The translations under genes were made by a program, and so were the position numbers. The notes beneath the pieces are model-generated. The model worked only from the letters and a program-made list of their open reading frames with translations. It ran no database searches and was not told the origin of the DNA. Source: Saccharothrix deserti (GTDB lineage Bacteria; Actinomycetota; Actinomycetes; Mycobacteriales; Pseudonocardiaceae). Taken from it: DNA of 64,000 nucleotides. Of the stretch, positions 51,261 through 61,409 are shown piece after piece (position 1 is the stretch's first letter; each line of letters starts with the position of its first letter). The DNA lies in contig NZ_VKAB01000030.1 of assembly GCF_009769385.1 (NCBI RefSeq), forward strand, positions 96,854-160,853, read 5' to 3'.

Positions 51261-52351
51261 GGCATGCCCACCCTTTCCGCTTCCGGCCCGGTGATCATCC
51301 CGGTCATCGCGAGGATCGAGACCAACGGCTCCAACGCCCTCGTCGGGCGGAAACCCCGGGGGAAGTGCTTCTTCGACGGGTCGGCCGGGTCGGTGACGAC
51401 GGCGTCGCCGCCACTGGCCGAGACGAAGTGCAGCGTGCACCGCGTGAACGCCTCGAACGGGCGCAACGACGCCCCCGCGCCGACGTGGTGCAGGTACGCG
51501 TAGGCGTCCCGGCTCTCGGCCCGGATCCTGGCCGCGTCCACGACGCGCTCGTCACCACGGCGCAGCCAGCGGTCGACCGGTGGCACGTAACGCAACCGGT
51601 CCGACTTGGTCACCGCGATCACCGCGGGCAGCCCACTGCCTCCCGGCAGGCCCCGCAGTCGTTCCACGGCCAGGTTGAACGACAGGTTCTCGCTCGGCGG
51701 CGCCGACTGCCCGGTCTCCAACGGGTCCTCCGTGGCGTGGACGAAGACCACCGCGGTCGCCCCCACGAGGAACCTGGTCGCCCGGTTGCGGGCCGCGGTG
51801 TTCTCCAGGTCCTCCCCCGCGACGTCGAAGAACGTCACCGGGCGCTCGCCACCGGGTCCGCGCAGCAGGAGGATGTCGGCGGCCTCGACGATGCCCGTGC
51901 TCGTGCCGGGCAGCGTGCCGCCCTCCTCGAACGGCTTGATGAACTGCTTGCGGAAGTTCTCGTGCCTGCGGAAGTCGAGCGGCGCCGCCGTGATCCCGTG
52001 CGCGGCGAGGCCGTTGAGGTGGACCTGCCGCACCATCGCGGTCAGCAGGTGGGTCTTGCCGGACGCGGGTGCGCCGACCAGACCGACCACCAGCGGATCG
52101 CCGTAGTCCGCGTAGGTCGCGGGCAGGTAGTGCTCGGCGGTGTCCGCCGACGGGTTCGGGCACCGGCGGTAGCCCTTGCGCGCCAGGTCGGCCCGCTTGA
52201 TCTCGGGCAGCCCGGACACGTCCACCGACTCGTAGCGGCTGTTCTCCTCGTCGTACAGGGAGATCGCGGAGTCCTCGGGCCAGTCGAAGTCGTCGGCGCA
52301 GATCGGGCAGCGCAGCCGACGCCGGGGGCGTCCCCGGTCCGCGGTGGTCAC
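51257..52351 (-). CDS. TRAFAC-type GTPase (GTPase-associated conflict system)
   Basis: GTG at 52351 overlapping the kinase stop (GTGA). 364 residues. N-terminus has a single CPIC knuckle-like pair (LRCPICADD) and then the G-domain: GLVGAPASGKTHLLTAM (P-loop), FFDVAGEDLENTAARN (DxxG in switch II), VTKSDRLRYV (TKxD nucleotide specificity) and VSASGGD. The pattern resembles the double-GTPase clade seen beside tubulin-like proteins. Its stop overlaps the GAP1-like start. Likely the nucleotide-controlled switch of the operon. Confidence 0.75.
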   Translation of the reverse strand: MTTADRGRPRRRLRCPICADDFDWPEDSAISLYDEENSRYESVDVSGLPEIKRADLARKGYRRCPNPSADTAEHYLPATYADYGDPLVVGLVGAPASGKTHLLTAMVRQVHLNGLAAHGITAAPLDFRRHENFRKQFIKPFEEGGTLPGTSTGIVEAADILLLRGPGGERPVTFFDVAGEDLENTAARNRATRFLVGATAVVFVHATEDPLETGQSAPPSENLSFNLAVERLRGLPGGSGLPAVIAVTKSDRLRYVPPVDRWLRRGDERVVDAARIRAESRDAYAYLHHVGAGASLRPFEAFTRCTLHFVSASGGDAVVTDPADPSKKHFPRGFRPTRALEPLVSILAMTGMITGPEAERVGMP

Positions 52352-53418
52352 GACAGCACCACCATTCCGGTGATCAGCAACGCGATCACGAACGCCGCCA
52401 CGACGGTGACGACCCGTCTGTCCCACGCCTCGGGCAGGCTCCACGACCCGGCCGGCTTCCACGCCTCGGGCGGGTTCGACGTGTCGGCCTGCGGCTTGTG
52501 GGTATCGGCGGACTGGTCCTGCCAGTCGCCGACCGGAGGCGCGACCGGTCCGCGCTTGCCCCGGCTGACGAGCTCGAACATGTCCCGCCCGGCCGCGATC
52601 ACCGCGTCCGGGTTGGTGAACGCGGGCACCCGGCTGTCGCCCCGCAGCATGTCGAGCAGGTCCGCCGCGTACGGCCGCCGCTCGACCGGGTTGCCGAAGA
52701 CGGGGTCCAGCAGCGCACGCAGCCGTTCCGGGTCGTGGTCCCGGTCCGGCCGCGCCCCGGTCGACCGCACGCCGAGGTGCAGTTCGCGGATGAGCAGACC
52801 GGCGGCCCACAGGTCGTCGCGGGTGTCCACCAGGCCCGTGCCGGCCAACTGCTCGGGTGAACGGGCGAGCGAACCGCCGCCACGGCGTCGCGGCTCACCG
52901 ATCCGCTCGGCGAACTCGAAGTCGACCAGCTGCAACCGCCCGTCGTCCCACCTGACGACATCCATGGTCACCGCCCCGTGCACCACGCCGGCCAGGGCGG
53001 TCAACCACAGCGCACGCAGCAACTCGTGCTCGAACCTCCTGCGCCGGGCGTCGTCGAACCGGGTCACGGCGCCGGCCGCGGGCTCGCCGATGTACTCGTG
53101 CAGCAGCACGAACGGCTCCTCGACGTCGACGTTGTACGCCACCAGCCGCGCCAGCTCGCGCGGGTACGCGTCGTGGAACACCTGGCCGAGCCGCGTGCCC
53201 GCGCGCACCTCGTTCTCCAACAGCTCGTAGAGCCGGGGGTTCTGGCGGCCGGCCGCCCGCGAGACGTACTTGCGCACGTACACCCGCTGGTTCACCCGGA
53301 CGAGCCGCTGCTGGAGCACCGATCCCGGCGAGACGAACTCGTTGACGTCGTCGACCGTGATCTCCCGCAGCACCCCCATCACGTCCCGACAGCGCACCAC
53401 TTCGCTCTGCCCCACCAT
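52348..53418 (-). CDS. Membrane-anchored protein kinase-like protein with degraded catalytic loop
   Basis: 356 residues. The kinase fold is present in outline: RVNQRVYVRKYVSRAAGRQN (a basic residue at the ATP-lysine position), PFVLLHEYIGEP hinge, VVHGAVTMDVVRWDDGRLQLVDFEFAERIGEP. In active kinases the first block would read HRDxKxxN; here it reads HGAxxxxV, so the catalytic aspartate and the asparagine are missing, while the DFG-like Asp remains (DFE). C-terminal helix (VVTVVAAFVIALLITGMVV) anchors it. Likely a pseudokinase or ATP sensor. Confidence 0.7.
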   Translation of the reverse strand: MVGQSEVVRCRDVMGVLREITVDDVNEFVSPGSVLQQRLVRVNQRVYVRKYVSRAAGRQNPRLYELLENEVRAGTRLGQVFHDAYPRELARLVAYNVDVEEPFVLLHEYIGEPAAGAVTRFDDARRRRFEHELLRALWLTALAGVVHGAVTMDVVRWDDGRLQLVDFEFAERIGEPRRRGGGSLARSPEQLAGTGLVDTRDDLWAAGLLIRELHLGVRSTGARPDRDHDPERLRALLDPVFGNPVERRPYAADLLDMLRGDSRVPAFTNPDAVIAAGRDMFELVSRGKRGPVAPPVGDWQDQSADTHKPQADTSNPPEAWKPAGSWSLPEAWDRRVVTVVAAFVIALLITGMVVLS

Positions 53419-55611
53419 CTACCGCACCCCACCCAACACCTGGCGGACCGATTCCGGCCGCAACGGCAGCAACCGCAGCGCTCCGACGAGCTCCCCGCCC
53501 TCGCCCCAGGTGACCCGGGGGTCCGCGACGAGCTCCCTGTGCAGGCCCTCCTGTTCGAGGACCCGCCGCAACCCCGCCGGCGCGAAGCGGACCAGGCCGG
53601 GCTCGGCGCCCGTGCTGAGGTAGCCGAGCTGGCCGCCGCGGCACAGCTGGGTCATCGCGCCGTCCACGTCGACGCGCAACGCGGCCAACGCCGCGGGCGA
53701 CTCCGACCAGACCCGTGCCATCAGGGCGTCGCGCGGCGTGTGGTCGTCGCCGAACCGGGTCGCCGCCAGCAGACCGTGCCGCCGGACGTCCGCGCCGTAC
53801 TCGCCGAGCAGCCGGTCCAGCCGCTGGGCGTACACGCCGTCCGGTGCGGGCATCCCGGCCGCGGCGGCGCGCCACGCCGGTTCCAGGGCGGTCCGGCACA
53901 GGTCCGCGAGGTCGCCGCGGACCACCGCGTACAGCTCGTGCGGAACCGGCCGGACCAGCCGGACCGGGTCACCGGGCGACGGCGGCGGGCCCACGTCGAC
54001 GAACAGGCCGTTCCCGGCTTCGGCGAGCGTCGCGCCGATCTCGTCGAGTCCGGCGGCGACCTCCGCGGCCACGGCGGCGCTCACCTGCCTGCGCCGCATC
54101 GGCAGCCACTCGCGGGCCGTGGTCTGCTCGGCGATCCGGGTCAGTTCCTCGATCACGTCGTGCAGTGCCGCCACCCGCAACGCCGCCCGCCACCGACGCA
54201 CCGCCGCACGCCAGCTCAACACGACGGTGAGCACGCAGACGGCGACCACGGCCAGGGTCACCAACAGGCTGGTCGACGGCGGGACCTGCACCGACGACAC
54301 GCGTTGCGCGACGACACCGCCGCTCACCACCCCGGCGACGGCGATCACCCCGTACACCAGTGCCGGAACCGCCGCGTCGGACAGGCCGAACTCCTCCTGA
54401 GGGCCCGGTCGTCGGCCGAGCAACAACCACCCCGAACCGAACCAGGCCGCGGCGAGGAGCCCGCCGCCCACCCAGCCCGGCCACCCGGAACCGAGCACGA
54501 ACGCGAGCACGGCGCAGGTGACGAAGACCAACGGCAGGGACCACAGGCGCAGCGGCCACTTGCGGAACCCGGGCATGTCCAGGCTGAGCGGTCCCCGCTT
54601 GCGCACCTCGTCCAACGCCGCCATGCACCCCTGCGGGCCGCTGCGGGCCGCCAGGACCCGCAGTTGTCGCGCCAGCGCCGCGAGTGCCGCGCCCGCGCCG
54701 AGCCGGCCGTCCACGGTCCGCCGCAGCTCGTCGGCGATCTCGCCCCGGTCGGCCTCCCACGGCTGCGGCACACCGAGTTCGACCACGTCCTCGACCGACG
54801 CGCGCCCGCCCTGGATGTGCTTGTCCATGCGGTCGAGCAGTTCGAGCACCGCACGGCGGTAGTTCTCCGCGGCCTGGCCGGCCCAGAGCACCTGGGCGCC
54901 GAGTTGCGCCGTCGGCCGGGCGGAGCCGAACAACGCCCGCGGCGTGCCGAGGATCCGCGCCAGCTCGACGACGTGGTTCAGCCGCCGCACCGCGTCCGCC
55001 TGGGACGCGAGCACGGGCCCGGAGAGCACGGCGCCCTCCCTGCCGTTGTGGGTGTGCGCCAAGGACACCGGCTCTTCGAGGTGCTGCGACACCGCGTCGT
55101 CCTCGGCGCACAGGGACCGGACGCCCGCCGCCCTGGCTTCGGACAGTTCGACCGGGTCGGCGGCGCCGGACACGAACCGGACACCCGGGTTCGCCGCGGC
55201 GCCCGCGAGTTCCTCGGTCACCGCCACCACCCGGTCGAACAGCTTCGGCACCCGCAAGGCGGCGACCAGGTCGTCCAGCGCGAGCACCGACCGCTCCACC
55301 GGGCTCGGGTGCGCCTGCCCCGGCGCCCAGTCGACCCCCTCGGGATCCCCGACCCACAGGACGGTCGCGTGCCGCAGCACCGACGGCACGGTGAGCACCG
55401 CGCCGTCCGCCCGGTCTTCCGCGCCCGCCTCGCCGATCGCGACGCACACGACGTCGGTCACCATGTCCTCGCCGATCAGCGACATGTAGGTCTCGGCGTG
55501 CTCCACGAGGGACTGCGCGTGGTCGAGGACGACCACGCCGCCGGCGAGTCCGTCAGGCAGGTCGGCGGGTGTGTCGCGCAGGTCGACCACTACGACCTTC
55601 GACGTGCTCAT
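53419..55611 (-). CDS. Four-helix membrane protein of the GTPase/tubulin operon
   Basis: 730 residues. A soluble N-terminal part (VVVVDLRDTPADLPDG, VVCVAIGEAGAEDRADGAVL, ATVLWVGDPEGV), a helical stretch to residue ~345, then four membrane segments between about 345 and 470 (LPLVFVTCAVLAFVLGSGW, VGGGLLAAAWFGSGWLLL, VPALVYGVIAVAGVVSGGVV, TLAVVAVCVLTVVLSW), and a soluble C-terminal part to the end. No enzyme motif. It sits between the tubulin-like and kinase-like genes with overlapping ATGA and abutting stops, so it is co-translated. Likely a membrane platform for the system. Confidence 0.65.
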   Translation of the reverse strand: MSTSKVVVVDLRDTPADLPDGLAGGVVVLDHAQSLVEHAETYMSLIGEDMVTDVVCVAIGEAGAEDRADGAVLTVPSVLRHATVLWVGDPEGVDWAPGQAHPSPVERSVLALDDLVAALRVPKLFDRVVAVTEELAGAAANPGVRFVSGAADPVELSEARAAGVRSLCAEDDAVSQHLEEPVSLAHTHNGREGAVLSGPVLASQADAVRRLNHVVELARILGTPRALFGSARPTAQLGAQVLWAGQAAENYRRAVLELLDRMDKHIQGGRASVEDVVELGVPQPWEADRGEIADELRRTVDGRLGAGAALAALARQLRVLAARSGPQGCMAALDEVRKRGPLSLDMPGFRKWPLRLWSLPLVFVTCAVLAFVLGSGWPGWVGGGLLAAAWFGSGWLLLGRRPGPQEEFGLSDAAVPALVYGVIAVAGVVSGGVVAQRVSSVQVPPSTSLLVTLAVVAVCVLTVVLSWRAAVRRWRAALRVAALHDVIEELTRIAEQTTAREWLPMRRRQVSAAVAAEVAAGLDEIGATLAEAGNGLFVDVGPPPSPGDPVRLVRPVPHELYAVVRGDLADLCRTALEPAWRAAAAGMPAPDGVYAQRLDRLLGEYGADVRRHGLLAATRFGDDHTPRDALMARVWSESPAALAALRVDVDGAMTQLCRGGQLGYLSTGAEPGLVRFAPAGLRRVLEQEGLHRELVADPRVTWGEGGELVGALRLLPLRPESVRQVLGGVR

Positions 55612-58600
55612 CGCGTGACGTCACCACCCAACCCGTGTGCGACGTCGACCTGTTCCCGCAGGTCCAGGAGGCTCTTCGTGGTGATCCCGACGGGCTGGCG
55701 CAGCGCCTCCGGCAGGGTCCGCGACCAGAACTCCCGGAAGACCGCGAGTTGGGGGTCCCGGCCCAGCACCGCGTGCTGTTCCGCTTCCTTGATCTTCTGC
55801 AGTTCCGTTCCGGCGAGGTCGACGATGGCGGCGAACTGCGGCTTGGGCGGTGACGGGAACCGGTCGGCCCCCTCCGGCACCGAGGACATGAGCCTTCGCG
55901 CGAGACTGCGCCGGGTCGGGTTGTCGTCGGTGAGGATCCAGCGTTCGTAGGCCTGCATCAGGGTCGCCCACGACGACAGGCTGCCCAGCGGGCTCAGCTC
56001 GAGCTTCATCGCGACCGCGTCCCGCCCGCCGACCTCCACCGTGACGTGGTGAGGGCTGGCCGGCGGACCGTCGATGGTGATCTTCCCGTCCCACGCCGCG
56101 CACAGCAGCCGGTGCAGCACCTGCTTGCGGTCCTGTTCGCCCATCAGCAGGTAGTCGCTGTCCTGGCTCAGCCGCCGCCGCCAGGACAGCGTGTCCTGCG
56201 GCTGCGGGTGGCGTTGCGCCTCGGCCCAGAGCCGGACGACCCGGCGCAGCTCGGGCACCTCGGTCACGCCCATGGAGCTGCGGTTGAGCACCACGACCAT
56301 GGTGTCGGCCTGCACCGCGCGGAACTCCGGCTCGCCCACCATGTCGACGGGCAGCGAGACCTCACGGCGGAGGAACCGCTCGATGTCGTCGTTGCGCTGC
56401 GCCGCGGGATAGGTGAACAACGCCTTGAGCGGACCGTGGCCGTCCGGGGCGAACCCGCCGGGCACCAGCTCGGCCAACTTCTGCCGGAACCTGTTCAGGT
56501 CGCCCTCGGTGACGCTGCCGTCCCGCCGTTGCACGGCATTGGCCAGCAGGTCGTCCATGCGGGGCACCAGGGCGGGGCGACTGCGGTCGCCCGGACGCAG
56601 CCGCTCGGTCACCGCCTCCTTGATCCGCTGGCGGATGTAGGCCACCGCCGCCTCCGGGTCCTGCCTGCCCTTGGCGAACGCCGTGGCCCAGCCGTCCTGG
56701 CCGAGCAGGAGGTTGAGCACGTGCCCCTCGTGCGGGTTGGGGCTGAGGTACTGGGCGAAGTCCTGCTTCAACCGGGTGAACACGCTCTGGTAGAAGCCCT
56801 CCAGGCCGCGGTCCTCCGCCGGCAGCAGGTAGGTCACGCCGACCCGGGACTTGTACAGGTCCCGCGACCGCAGGTCGAACTGGTGCGGGTCGTTGCGGGC
56901 GTGGCTGAGGAACTGGTCGCGGATCGCGCCGAGCTCCTCGACGAACGCGCCCCACGGCCTGCTCCACAGCCGGTGGCTGTCGTTCCAGGCGCCGTTCCAG
57001 ATCCGCCGGGTCTGCCACGCGTACCAGGCGTCCTGCTGCCGGAGCACGGCCTGCACGGACTCGTCTGAGATCCGCAGTCGCTGCGTGATCTTCCGGCGCA
57101 GGTCCTTCGGCAACGGCGGCGTGGCGACGTTCAGGCCGGGCGGCGCGGGCGGAGGTGTCCGCCAACCCTCCAGCAGGGACCGGAACCCGCCCTTGTCCAG
57201 CGGGTCCACGAGGTCCCGGTGACCGAACACGACCCGTTCCAAGCGGAACAGGTCGAGGTCGCGCAGCAGCACGGCGGCCGCGGCGGTCGGGTCGAAGTCC
57301 TGGGCCAGGGTCGCGATCGGCCCGGCCAGCGCCTCGTGGCCCCGGTCGACGTTGAGCTTCATCGCCTCGGCCCGTTGGGTCATGGCCGCGGCGACCGCGC
57401 CGTAACCCACCGGGTTGCCCGGCGGCGGGATGCGGGACGGCGTGGCCTCCAACAGCCGGTCGAGCCCGGAGGCGGTGATGAACTGCCGGATGTGCTGCTT
57501 GTTGGTCTCGGCCGCGCCGGGCGGGACCAGCAGCTCGTTGACCGCGTTGGCCAGCAGGTGCGAGCTGACCACGTCGGTGAGTTCGAGCAACGGCGTGGTC
57601 AGCGCGGCGACCGCGCTCGTCGTCACACCGCGTCGGCCGACACCGGTGTCCGCGATGGCGTGCCGGTCCACCTTGCCGTTGATGAACCCGTCGGCGAACG
57701 AGTGGTAGGGCTGGTTCGCGCCCTCGTCGTTCTCGTCGTCCTCGGTCGGACCGGCCCCGATCAGCGAGGTCATCAGCGACACCATGGACCGGTTCAGGTC
57801 GTCCCGCCGCACACCGCCGACCGGGCGGCCGAACAGGAACGCCGTCTGCACCGTGTTGGGCAGCAACTGCACCTGGTCGAGCTGCGGGTAGCGGACGGAG
57901 ACCGCGCCGTAGGAGCCCGACTCGTCCAGCTGCCTCGTCGTGCCCTGCGCGTTCTGGTCGTCGATGAGCCGGAACAGGTCCACCAGGGCGGAACCTGCGT
58001 TGAGGTCCGCCGGTCGTCCGCCGCCCTGGCCGTCGTCGAACGCCGAGGGCATCAGGACGAGCGGGTAGATCTCGGCCTCCTTGCCGCCCCGCTTCATCAG
58101 CTCGCCGATCAGGTGCAGGTAGTCGTAGTAGATGCCGCTGCCCGTGCCGCCCGCGACGGAGAACACGACGAACACGATCACCGGGTCCACGCGCTGGGTG
58201 CGCTTGCCGCTGACCACGAACAGGTCGCCCGCCGACTCGTTGATGTCCGCGATCGCGTCCTTGATCCCGAGCAGCGCGGTGTCCGGGTTGCGCCTGATCG
58301 TCTCGAACAGCACGCCGCGGCCCACGGTCGGCAACTGGCCCGCGCCGCGCACCAGCGGCCCGATCCGGGGATCGCTCTCCCTGGACGGCAACCAGCCGAC
58401 GGTCTGGTCGTCGAGGTTGATCCGCAGGCTCTCCGACACCTCCGCCGAGTTGCCCAGGCGGGCCGGCACGAGGTCCGCGATCTGGTGCATCGTCTTCTGC
58501 GCCGCCTGCTCGTGCTCCCGGCCGGGCACGACCTCGCGGCGGACCCGCTGGAGCTCGTTGGCGCTGAGGTCGGCGTAGACGAACTGCAAGCAGGACGGCA

Positions 58601-58757
58601 GCTGGTACGGCAGGAAGTTCGGGTTCTGGATGTCCGACAGCAGCCGGGTGCCGTCGGGACCGCAGAGCTCCTCCCGCAACCGCTTCTCGAACTCGGCCCC
58701 GACCTTGCAACCTGTCCCGCCGAGTCCGACGAACAACATCGGTTGATAGATCCTCAT
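55608..58757 (-). CDS. Tubulin-like NTPase (Tubulin_2 family)
   Basis: 1049 residues. N-terminal GTPase-fold glycines LFVGLGGTGCKVGAEFEKRL and, near residue 205, SVAGGTGSGIYYDYLHLIG, the GGTGSG loop that marks tubulin/FtsZ-like nucleotide binding. The rest is long and helical with no other known domain. Members of this family are found in actinobacteria with vWA and GTPase partners; they may form cytomotive filaments. Its ATG is 132 bases from the vWA gene and its stop overlaps the membrane gene start. Confidence 0.8.
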   Translation of the reverse strand: MRIYQPMLFVGLGGTGCKVGAEFEKRLREELCGPDGTRLLSDIQNPNFLPYQLPSCLQFVYADLSANELQRVRREVVPGREHEQAAQKTMHQIADLVPARLGNSAEVSESLRINLDDQTVGWLPSRESDPRIGPLVRGAGQLPTVGRGVLFETIRRNPDTALLGIKDAIADINESAGDLFVVSGKRTQRVDPVIVFVVFSVAGGTGSGIYYDYLHLIGELMKRGGKEAEIYPLVLMPSAFDDGQGGGRPADLNAGSALVDLFRLIDDQNAQGTTRQLDESGSYGAVSVRYPQLDQVQLLPNTVQTAFLFGRPVGGVRRDDLNRSMVSLMTSLIGAGPTEDDENDEGANQPYHSFADGFINGKVDRHAIADTGVGRRGVTTSAVAALTTPLLELTDVVSSHLLANAVNELLVPPGAAETNKQHIRQFITASGLDRLLEATPSRIPPPGNPVGYGAVAAAMTQRAEAMKLNVDRGHEALAGPIATLAQDFDPTAAAAVLLRDLDLFRLERVVFGHRDLVDPLDKGGFRSLLEGWRTPPPAPPGLNVATPPLPKDLRRKITQRLRISDESVQAVLRQQDAWYAWQTRRIWNGAWNDSHRLWSRPWGAFVEELGAIRDQFLSHARNDPHQFDLRSRDLYKSRVGVTYLLPAEDRGLEGFYQSVFTRLKQDFAQYLSPNPHEGHVLNLLLGQDGWATAFAKGRQDPEAAVAYIRQRIKEAVTERLRPGDRSRPALVPRMDDLLANAVQRRDGSVTEGDLNRFRQKLAELVPGGFAPDGHGPLKALFTYPAAQRNDDIERFLRREVSLPVDMVGEPEFRAVQADTMVVVLNRSSMGVTEVPELRRVVRLWAEAQRHPQPQDTLSWRRRLSQDSDYLLMGEQDRKQVLHRLLCAAWDGKITIDGPPASPHHVTVEVGGRDAVAMKLELSPLGSLSSWATLMQAYERWILTDDNPTRRSLARRLMSSVPEGADRFPSPPKPQFAAIVDLAGTELQKIKEAEQHAVLGRDPQLAVFREFWSRTLPEALRQPVGITTKSLLDLREQVDVAHGLGGDVTR

Positions 58758-58889
58758 TGCGTAACCGTCCTCACGGTGGCGAGCGCACAGCGAGCGTGCA
58801 GCGGAATCGGTTGTGCGGGAACGGATGCGTCGGCGCCCGCACTCCCCACTCGGGAGCGGCGGTTCCGGCGCGGTCCGTTCCAGGTCCGG

Positions 58890-61328
58890 TCAGTCGAAGG
58901 GGTTGTTGGGGTCGACGTAGTAGCCGCGGTCGGCGGACGGCGCCGGTCCGGGCGGGGGCGCGTGATCGCGGCCGTTCGCGGAGCCACCGGCGAACGGGTC
59001 CGCGTAGGTGTTGTCCCCCGGCGAACCGCCGCGCGAGGGATACGGCGCGGTCGGCGCGGCGGCTCCCGTCGTGCCCGCGAACGGGTCCAGCGGCGCGGAC
59101 GGTGCCTGCGACATCGCGAACGGGTCCGGTGCGGGCGGCGCGAACGGATCGGCCGGCGCCCCAGGGGTCGTACCCCGCTCGTCCAACACCACTACCGCGA
59201 GATCACCGCCGATGTCGTGGTGCTCGCCCGGCGTCACCACGACCGACGGCCGCCCCGGCGGGGTGAGCACGATCGTCCGACCGGCGCGACGCACCTCGTA
59301 CACGTTCGCCTCGCCCGGCCCGGCGTGCTGCAGTTGCAGACCGGTGAAGTCGTCGTGCACGAGGAACGTGAAGACCTTGCCGTCCGGGTCGCGGGGCACC
59401 AGATCCGAGATCGCGAACCCACCGCGCCACAACTGGGCGCTCAACCCGCGAACCCGCTTCGCCCTGCTGCGCGCCCACAGCCTCAACAGACCGAACACCA
59501 CCGCGACGACCAACACCACGGCCAGCGCCACCCACACCCAGAAGAACCTCTCCACGATCCCCGGCGCGGGTTTGACCGTCGTGGAGAACAGCCGCTCGGC
59601 CACCACCGCCGACGGATTCGCGTCGTCGACCAGCCGCAGCTTCGCCCCGCTCACGCCCTCCGGGGTGTCCGGGCCGAACCGCAGGGCGAACGCGGTGTTG
59701 GTGACACCCGTCTTCGCCTCCACGTCCGAGGGCTCCACGGTCAGCGACGTCCCCTGCGTGACGTCGACGAGTTCCAGCCGCAGACGGGCGGGCTTGCCGG
59801 AGTTGTTGGTGACTTCGACCGTGCCCGGCACCGTGCCGCCCGGCGTCGCCGACGCGCTGTTGTCGTCGAACAGGATCCGCGACTCCAGGAGCGAGGCGGC
59901 CTTCTGCACCTTGGTCGACAAGACCCGGGTGTCGCCGCCCACGCCGATACCCGTGACCTGGCCCGTGAAGGTGAGGTCACCCGTCGCGTTGTCCGGCACC
60001 TTGAGCTGCCCGCCGAACGTGCCGTCGCCGTCCGGATCGGCCAACGTCACCTGCTGCGCGGGAAAACCCGAGCTGCCGGTCAACGTCACCACGAACGCCA
60101 ACCCTTCGAGCGCCTGCCGGTCGACGACCGCGCGCCCCCGTGCCCACACCTGCATGTCGACACCCACGGTCTGCCCCGCAGCCGGCTGCGGCGGGCTGAC
60201 GGTGAGATACGCCTTGACCGCCGCCTGGTAGACCACCGTGGCCGCCACGTCCATCGCGGCCACCTCGGCCGACGACAGCCGGACCGTCCACCTCCCCGGC
60301 TGAGGGTCGGTGATGCGCAACGACTCCGTCTCCGTGGCCTGCCCCGCGAACTCGAAGTCCTTCCCGCCCTCGGCAGGAGCGGCGTTGTTCGCATTCGGAG
60401 CCAGGTACGAGACCTGCACCCGCGCGTCACGCTTGTAGACGAGGATCGACGCGTCACTCGCGATGACCGGGATGTCGACGTGGAGGTCGACCGAGCCACC
60501 CTTGGGGACGCTGCCCGTGTCCGGCGGGCCGTACTTGATGCAACTGGCGGAACTGAACGCGTTCGCCACCGCCGAGGTCAGCTCGGTAGACGTGGGCACA
60601 ACCTGCTCGTGCGGATCCGGCGCCGCCGGTGTGCAGCTCTTGCCCTTGGCGAAACCACCCAACGCACCCACGTCGACCGCACCGAACCCGAGCGGCCACA
60701 CCTGGGCGCCCGCGCCGTCCAACTGGGCCAGCACATCGCCCACCTTCGCCCTCGCCGCCTCGTTGCGGCGGTCCGGCGAATCACCCCACTGCGGGCTCCC
60801 GGACACGTCGAGCTTGCCGTCCGTCAGCAGGAACACGACCTTCTTCTCCGGCCCACCCGAGCCGACGAAATCAAGGGCCTGCTGCAACGCGGCCACGTGA
60901 TCGGTGCCGTCGCCCTCTTCCTCGGTCCTCTTGTGCAGGTCCCCGATGCATTTCGCGACCGAATCACGCTTCTGCGCCGCATCAAGCCGAGTCGGCGGGC
61001 ACACGACGTCCACCGCGCTCTGCCCAGGCCGGTCGGAACTCCCGAAACCGACCACGGAGATCACCGAGCCGGGCGCCAGGGCACTGAACAGAATCGTCCG
61101 CGCGGCTTCCTTCTCCTTGACGACGTCGGCGTCCTCAAGACTCCCCGACTGGTCGACCAGGACGACTACCTGAAGAGGCGGCAACGTCGCCGGCACGTCC
61201 TGCGCGCCCCCGACCGGCGCGAACACAGGCAGCGACGCCCCCACGCACAGCGCCGCCGCGACCAGAGCCAACCGACGCCTGCGGTTCCCCCCATATTCCA
61301 TGCGGATCGCCAATCTGTGCTCGCGCAT
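58890..61328 (-). CDS. Secreted/membrane vWA domain protein
   Basis: 812 residues from the ATG at 61328; ATG 61301 (MEYGGNRRRRLALVAAAL) may be the real start as it begins the signal peptide. Von Willebrand factor A domain: VVVLVDQSGSLEDADVV carries the MIDAS (DxSxS), and FLLTDGKLDVSG the later acidic loop. Then repeated beta-sandwich domains (AAPAEGGKDFEFAGQATETES, TSLTVEPSDVEAKTGVTNT), a membrane helix near residue 570-595 (VWVALAVVLVVAVVFGLLRL) and a cytoplasmic C-terminal part with proline/glycine-rich end. The first gene of the six-gene operon: an outside sensor is likely. Confidence 0.82.
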   Translation of the reverse strand: MREHRLAIRMEYGGNRRRRLALVAAALCVGASLPVFAPVGGAQDVPATLPPLQVVVLVDQSGSLEDADVVKEKEAARTILFSALAPGSVISVVGFGSSDRPGQSAVDVVCPPTRLDAAQKRDSVAKCIGDLHKRTEEEGDGTDHVAALQQALDFVGSGGPEKKVVFLLTDGKLDVSGSPQWGDSPDRRNEAARAKVGDVLAQLDGAGAQVWPLGFGAVDVGALGGFAKGKSCTPAAPDPHEQVVPTSTELTSAVANAFSSASCIKYGPPDTGSVPKGGSVDLHVDIPVIASDASILVYKRDARVQVSYLAPNANNAAPAEGGKDFEFAGQATETESLRITDPQPGRWTVRLSSAEVAAMDVAATVVYQAAVKAYLTVSPPQPAAGQTVGVDMQVWARGRAVVDRQALEGLAFVVTLTGSSGFPAQQVTLADPDGDGTFGGQLKVPDNATGDLTFTGQVTGIGVGGDTRVLSTKVQKAASLLESRILFDDNSASATPGGTVPGTVEVTNNSGKPARLRLELVDVTQGTSLTVEPSDVEAKTGVTNTAFALRFGPDTPEGVSGAKLRLVDDANPSAVVAERLFSTTVKPAPGIVERFFWVWVALAVVLVVAVVFGLLRLWARSRAKRVRGLSAQLWRGGFAISDLVPRDPDGKVFTFLVHDDFTGLQLQHAGPGEANVYEVRRAGRTIVLTPPGRPSVVVTPGEHHDIGGDLAVVVLDERGTTPGAPADPFAPPAPDPFAMSQAPSAPLDPFAGTTGAAAPTAPYPSRGGSPGDNTYADPFAGGSANGRDHAPPPGPAPSADRGYYVDPNNPFD

Positions 61329-61409
61329 CGTGCGACTCGATGCAATTCACCGTCGTCCAACACCCCCCAATCGCCATCTTGGCGGATCACCGTTACACCG
61401 ATAGGAGCT

